Assembly (NCBI RefSeq): GCF_051014445.1
Contig: NC_135144.1
Location: 4,154,001 to 4,218,000, forward strand
Direction: 5' to 3'
DNA length: 64,000 bases
Source: Colletes latitarsis
Taxonomy: Eukaryota > Arthropoda > Insecta > Hymenoptera > Colletidae
Positions 58,185 through 64,000 of this stretch are shown piece by piece. Under the pieces are notes generated by a model. It saw nothing but the letters and a program-made list of their open reading frames with translations, was not told the DNA's origin and did not search any database. Position 1 is the stretch's first letter, and every line of letters begins with the position of its first letter. Made by a program: the position numbers and the translations under genes.

Positions 58185-59542
58185 AATATCATCTCTCAAC
58201 TTATTAATTTTTAAGATTAGCTTACATGATCCTAATTTTTACTCACGTTCTCGCAAGTTCACACTCCTGTACAATTTCTCGATAAGTTTATAAAATATTC
58301 TTTCCAACTTGAACAATTTGCTTCTCAGTACGCGAGGACAATTTCTTTTTAGGTTCTTCTTTTTTATTTTTCCCATACATCGATGAATCGCGTAAAAATT
58401 TCACTATAACTTTATGAGATTGCCAAACTTACGTGCAATTTTTCAAATTCCCATTTTTTATTCGTTACATGTTAAAATTGCACCTTGCTATTTTTCAGTA
58501 AGCTATTTACCACGTGAAATTCTATAACTTAATTATAAAAATCTGCGTCAAATGAAAATTTTATTTACAAATTATAAAAATCTTAAAAATTATTTAAAAA
58601 CTTATTTAAAAATTATAAAAATCTTAAAAATATCAATAGTGCTATAGTTATGCTCCAGAGTATATAACTAAATTTTTTATTTTTATTTAACGAATTACGA
58701 ACAAAGAATTTTGTCCATCTGTGGTGAATATGTGTGATTCTACGTTTCTGATGCCTTCCTTATAAAATCTGTAGCTCACTTTTACTTATTTCTTTACAAA
58801 CGTGACCAAATTGATATGATCACCAGTGAAATTGAAAAGAGTTTTAGTTCGTGGAGTTTGTAGTTAATTTTGTTAATTATTGCACAAATTTCATTCAAAC
58901 TCCTTTTATCTAAATCGTCGTCCTATTTATTTTTTGTAAACAAATGTGTTCAAAGGTTTGTGTACAAGTAATTCCCGTTGTATTTAAAAATAGCTAAAAG
59001 TTTCTGTACTTTATGTGTGCATTTCGAAGTTATGGAAACTAACGATTTTTAGTTTTTTGTCACATGCACTTCTATTTTATTTGATTTTCGTTCTTTTAAA
59101 CAATTATATTTTTGCAATTCCTAAAAATGCCGAAACTCGTTTAAAATTGAACAATGTTCTACCATACTTTTTCATGGGCGATTATTAAAGTTAAACTGAC
59201 GAAAGCAATTATCAGAAAGGAACAAATCTTAACAAAAAGTTTATGAAACTACAGAATGAAGATAACAGTATTAAAAACACATGTCATAAGGGATGTCCAT
59301 ATTAGAATGTTTTTTTTATGGCTAGACACAAGCGTTCAAAGTATTAATTACATTATTCTAATGTATAATATGTTTATAAAGCGAATTATTTTATCGATAA
59401 AGTGTTATTTTTAATATTCAGGAAAACGTATAAAGTTCTTACATAAGTAAATGCTTCAATTACCAGGTTCTTATCGCAGTGCATTCTCTATCGTATTGGG
59501 AGGTATTGATAAAATAATGTCGATGGAAGATTCATTTTTTGT
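58185..59542. other. Unannotated AT-rich stretch with a short tandem repeat
   Basis: Contains a local duplication of AATTATAAAAATCTTAAAAA at about 58568-58640. No gene or RNA feature supported. Confidence 0.5.
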
Positions 59543-59546
59543 TTAA

Positions 59547-60499
59547 CCCTTAAGTGGACTCACAATTTTAATTTAGTTGTTGGACCTATGGGGCGCGGCC
59601 TCCCATGTGAATTCATAAAGTCATTTTTCTTTTCTACTTACCATGCAACAGATTCTTTAAAATGCCAATTGTTTTATAGTGTAATAAGTTTAGAAATACA
59701 TGGAGATATTAAAAATTTGAAAACTAAAGTAGGTGAGAACGACTAATGTCAAACACAAAGTATACAATGCTTCTTTATTTTAAACAATCACAACAAATTA
59801 TTTTTGAATGTTCTTTGCATACATTTTTATTACACTTTTGGCTAATTTAAAAGACACGTCTCTTTGTTAAACACAAACGACAACTTAAACGTTTTATCCG
59901 CTTTTCTTGTAGTTCTGTTGATCGACCAGGACTAGTAAGTACTTTCTTCAGCAGCACTTATAGTAAGCTTTACTATTTTACTATGTTGTTATTTATAAAT
60001 AATAACCCAGACCTAAACCAGCCTTTTTCATTGTTTAGACTACATTACTATACAATTTAAATTTGGCGCATTTCTAATTCTTTGAATTTCCACTGAGGGG
60101 AGTTAGTGGAACACTAACTTTTTAACTAACAGTTTACGTGAACCGCTACTGAAACGTTATCTGGTCGTGAATGGAGTTTAATTACGAGCGTGATCGTGAA
60201 TTTGTGATCATTGTGATAAATCACTGTTATTGATTTTGCACGCCATCTCTACTAAGAATCAACCAGCCGCGACTAGCCATTCAGTAAGCGAAATGTAAGT
60301 CCAACAACTGAATTATTTTACTTAATGTTGATTTTTACCAAATTGGTAAATGGAAATCAACTTTTCTTTAAAGCATTTAAAAAATAAAGAACTAATGGAA
60401 GATTATATAGATTTTCAAATAATTACATTGACATATCTTAAAGAATTATTAGTTTAAACATGCGAAGGGCCGCAGCGGCCCTAATAATCCACTTAAGGG
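59547..60499. mobile_element. piggyBac-type non-autonomous element
   Basis: Flanked by TTAA at 59543-59546 and 60500-60503. The ends are CCCTTAAGTGGA at 59547 and its complement TCCACTTAAGGG ending at 60499. TTAA duplication with CCC-starting inverted ends is the signature of the piggyBac superfamily. A subterminal inverted pair also occurs (AGTTGTTGGACC near 59575, complement near 60300). No transposase frame is visible in 953 bp, so it depends on an autonomous relative. Confidence 0.88.
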
Positions 60500-60529
60500 T
60501 TAAGCTGATATAGTTTCTACAATTTTTTG

Positions 60530-60900
60530 AAATTCAAGTGTTCCTGCGCGCGACTGATCTTGCTGCTATCGAAGCATTCGTTCGAGCAGAAAGAGGCGCA
60601 GGAACGTTGAATTCGATCAGCATGAAGGGACTGGGAAACGTCGTTTTTCGAGGAGAGTGGGTCACCTCCCTCGTCCGACTCGACGTTTCTATTCCCGGCA
60701 GGATTCGAGGGCGGAAAGGAGAAACGAAAACATGGCCCTCTCGATAATTGAACCCTTCGAATCGACCCGCGATCATTATCCTTCGGCAGCGTGATCCGGC
60801 GCGGCCACGGTCAGAATAACGATGGGGAAACCATCCTCCTCTTTCTTCGGAGTGATGAGCGAAGAAAAAAAGCCGAGCATCCAACCAGGAGTACATTAAA
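60530..60900. other. GC-rich island with opposite open frames
   Basis: A CpG-rich block immediately after the piggyBac-type element. A 120-codon minus frame (60534-60896) and a 69-codon plus frame (60538-60747) overlap completely. Neither has a known domain, so the openness is explained by base composition. Possibly conserved non-coding or an exon. Confidence 0.35.
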
Positions 60901-62695
60901 GGGGATTATCGCGAACAACGAAGCTCGGTTTGCGTTGGTGTACAAGCTTTAGAATAACGTGACACAGCGAATGCTCAGCCGGTCAATTTAGAGATTTAGA
61001 GTGGATTCAATCGAGATCTATTGTGGCCGATAAAGCGCACGAAATGGTACCTCCGATGTCATTAGAATTTCTGTCGATCTTCCTAAATTATATACCTCAG
61101 GTCTGTTAATACGGTTACATTTAAATAGATTTTAATGAAATTTTATATTTGAGATCTGTAGTCTTATCCGAAGACTTGATTCAATTTTTAATAGTGTTAG
61201 TTCGGGGTATTTTCTTTTGTAATAGTCGTTAGAAACCTCTTTCACTTTTGACTTAGTTACGAAGCATTTTTTAGTGTTAAAGATATAATTGTCGGTAAAC
61301 AGTTTTATTAGGTAGTAGAAATTCTTCATGAATGATTCCTTTTCGGACAACATATTGACTGCCACGTCACATATGGATGACATGATTTTTCACTGAGGTA
61401 CTAACAAAATTAATTCTCAAGATTAGATATTAAAGAAAATAAATCTAGATAGAACTCTTCAATTTTAACGAGGCTGTAAAAACAAGTTCTACGATAAATT
61501 GTAGGTATGCTAGTTTCCTATTGTCCAAAAACAAAATTTCGTTTTCGTGGACTATTTGAGTAGTTTAGTCTAGCAATTAACGCATCAAAGAAACGTGGTT
61601 TTCACTCTTCACATTCTTGCTTTTTTTTTATTCTGACGAGATATATTTCTTCCATCGTTTAATCACAATTCTCTCTTTAAAATTGCGTTCCATTTTTCAG
61701 GCGACAGGGCACTCAAATTCGTCTTTACGCGAACCAACTTGTATCATGATTAAAACAATATTTATTATTTGCATGTAGATAGAAGGAAAATTAAGCTTCG
61801 CAGCGTGCGGATGTAAACGTTGTTACCAAGAACGAAAATAAAATTATACACGAAACTTTGTCTTTACACGTCGTGTAACGCGTCATTGATCGAGCAGTTC
61901 AACGTGAAACTATCATGGAATGGTTCGAAAGTTCTTAAAAAAGTCGGGGGTTGAAATTGACAAAAGTTTGACCGGAGTTCTATCGGAGCCTATGTAATTT
62001 GCTTCGTTTCACGGTGTAAATAAAACGAGACTCGGCATTTGAGGTCGCTCTTCGTCGGTTCCCTCGGCACCAGGGTCGCACTTTATCCGATAATCCTGAC
62101 GGGAAGTCGAAACGTCGAGCAGCCGGCCGTCGACGAGAATCCTGCCCAGGTATCAACGACACCGGGGATATTTCTACGAATCGTATTATCGACACTTTAC
62201 TCGAACGCGGATAGATCCAATCTGATCTAGCCTAGGGAAATTGCGTTTCGTGGCCAACCTGGGGGGGGGATTTCATTTATGAGCATGGTACGTGAGGTCT
62301 CACGTTCGAGCATATCAACCTGTGAAAAATGAGTACTGCGACAGACGGGATAAATTAATCATTATGTGGAAAAGTTAGTCTATCGATCGACGTGTTCTCG
62401 TTGAACAGTTTCGACGGAAGTTTTGAAAGCATTGGATACTTCCGTTTGAAGAACTGACAAATCAATTTTAATAAAATAAGAGGTGGTACGAATGAAGAAT
62501 TACGTTTATCAGTTATATGTCGAAATCTTTTGTAGCGAAAGGCTTATGGTGTTTAAAACAAAATTTGACTTTTTATTCGGTCTTAATACAAGCAAATTCT
62601 GAGAAATCAAATTTTAAGTTTTAATTTCATTAAAAACGTTTGGACCCTAGTTCGAGCATTCATCATAACAAAATAAAAAAATATACAGGGTAATC
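60901..62695. other. Unannotated stretch with a second GC-rich island
   Basis: AT-rich except for about 61980-62230, where overlapping plus and minus frames again lack known motifs. No RNA gene or repeat supported. Confidence 0.45.
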
Positions 62696-63354
62696 GACCA
62701 CCCCTGGGAAAATTTTTAATGGGAGATTCTAGAGGCCAAAATAAAATGAAAATCAAGAATACCAATTTTTTGATAAAGGCTTCGTTAAGAGGTTATTAAC
62801 GTTTAAAGTTCCGCCTGTACTAAATTTTTTTCTAGAAAGTGGGTAGGTTTTCGAGGGTAGGTCTATTCACCAAAATTTATTGTAATTGACCCCTCGCAAT
62901 CGAAAATAATTTTTCCAAAAAGATTTGAAATTTTTTAATTTTGTCGAAAAATTTCACACATTCACGAATTTTTATCTCAAAAGTGGGTAGGATTTCGAGG
63001 GTATATCTATTCACCAAAAATGATTGTAATTGACCCCTGTAACTAAATATAATTTTTTTAATATGATTTGAAATTTTTTAATTTCGTCTAAAAATTTCAG
63101 TACCTACTCGAATTTTTTTTTCGAAAGTGGGTAGGATTTCAGGAGTATGAAATCCTATCAAAAATTATTGTAATTAAGCTCCGCAACTAAAAATAATTTT
63201 GTCAGATTGATTTGAAATTTTTTAATTTAATTATTTAATAACTTTTTAATGAAGTCTGAGTCAAAAAATTGATATTCTTGATTTTCGTCCTACTTTAACC
63301 TCTACTACCTGAATCTCCCATTAAGGTTTTTTCCAGGGGTGGCCGAACACCCTG
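62696..63354 (-). mobile_element. CAGGGTG-family TIR element with three to four units
   Basis: A 659 bp copy from CAGGGTAATCGACCACCCCT to GGGTGGCCGAACACCCTG, preceded by TA and followed by CA. Units begin at about 62822, 62967 and 63112, each with a TTTTTYTCGAAAGTGGGTAG-like phrase. The right core contains a small insertion (CTACTACCTGAATC in place of CTAGAATC). Confidence 0.86.
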
Positions 63355-64000
63355 CATAGTATAAAAAATTGAAGATAAATAGATAACTAAATTATCTACT
63401 CTAAGAATGTTTCTGTAAAATTGTTAATATAAATAATGGTATCGGAAAAAATTTTTTCAATATAAAAAGAAAAAAAAAGGAGGCCCTATAATTATAGTTA
63501 TAGAGAAAACTAAATACTTGTGAATTATTGTTAAGAATGTGAACTATCAAAAAATTTGTTTTTATAAAGTGTACAATATATTACCTTCGAATTGCATTTG
63601 TATATCGTAATTAGCGCGACTATCGTAAAACTTTAGTGTTCAAATTCTTTTCATTTTTCAGTCTGTACGATATTCTCAGTAATGTAAATATAACAGTGTA
63701 AATATAAATTACACTGTTCGATTAAATAAACATTCAAAACAAATTGTTAGTTATCTCTTATTTGTATAAAACTTTTCTAAACTCTGATGGTAAATCTTTT
63801 TTGAAAAGAAGAGAGATCAAAATTTTGAAAACTGCGCTGGGTCAATACGCACTATAGGTAGTTCTTTGCCAGAATTTTGGTTGGCGTGAGTAATTGAAGG
63901 GAAAGGGAAAATGAATAAATTCGCTAAAACTTTGCCTCTGGTCTCTTAACTTTTTGCTTCGTGTTTGTTCCTGGGTTGTTCAGCACTTGTTGTTCCCGAT
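63355..64000. other. Unannotated right end of the window
   Basis: AT-rich DNA with an A-rich run near 63470. No gene, repeat or regulatory element could be supported. Confidence 0.5.

Noticed and set aside
60534..60896. 120-codon minus frame after the piggyBac-type element
   Set aside because: A plus frame overlaps it fully and neither has a recognisable domain. Base composition explains the openness.
1..64000. CRISPR arrays, bacterial-type operons, rRNA genes
   Set aside because: Looked for regular spacers, ribosome binding sites with packed genes and conserved rRNA cores; none present. The DNA is eukaryotic in organisation.

Overview
The window reads as AT-rich insect nuclear DNA, most likely from a hymenopteran (bee, ant or wasp). 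The grounds are the base composition with scattered CpG-rich islands, CCTAA/TTAGG motifs of the insect telomere type, and a dense set of mariner-type, piggyBac-type, Jockey-like and LTR-type repeats. The hymenopteran assignment is inference. I could not recognise any intact host protein-coding gene. Nearly all open frames are short, occur on both strands, or lie inside repeats. The window is best read as intergenic or long-intron sequence shaped by transposon insertion.

The dominant feature is one family of short inverted-repeat elements, called here the CAGGGTG family. There are 13 copies with at least one recognisable end plus one internal fragment: 194-598, 9366-10234, 14454-15618, 26936-27323, 29829-30851, 34198-34680, 37838-38710, 41185-41640 (fragment), 44369-45169, 46430-47808, 51325-52103, 54297-55712 with 54687-55070 nested inside, and 62696-63354. 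All are flanked by TA or a decayed form of it. They share a nearly invariant subterminal core and differ mainly in how many ~140 bp internal units they carry and whether they hold an extra ~500 bp module. A nested copy gives a clean proof of TA target duplication.

Other mobile DNA, left to right: a small foldback (2830-3150); a decayed Jockey/CR1-type LINE (3987-5797); a 1.5 kb near-perfect foldback (7633-9131); a TAGTCCGGGCC element (9147-10403) interrupted by a CAGGGTG copy; a mariner deletion derivative (12461-13026); a Tc1 element (about 19755-21768) with a broken transposase and a foldback inserted in it; a TIR element (24737-26156) with another element inside it; a 1.9 kb inverted repeat (41854-43748); two solo LTRs with TG...CA ends and 4 bp target duplications (46510-46815, 57869-58180); a 564 bp foldback (57100-57663); and a piggyBac-type non-autonomous element with TTAA duplications (59547-60499).

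The only region that looks like host regulatory DNA is the CpG-rich island at 21900-24560, which contains a decamer tandem repeat and two plus-strand TATA/initiator arrangements. Smaller GC-rich islands lie at about 52260-52720, 56690-57090, 60530-60900 and 61980-62230. A GC-rich dispersed repeat occurs twice in opposite orientation (10700-11165 and 43785-44230). Its hairpin is kept in both copies with an apparent compensatory base change, which is the most intriguing non-transposon signal here.
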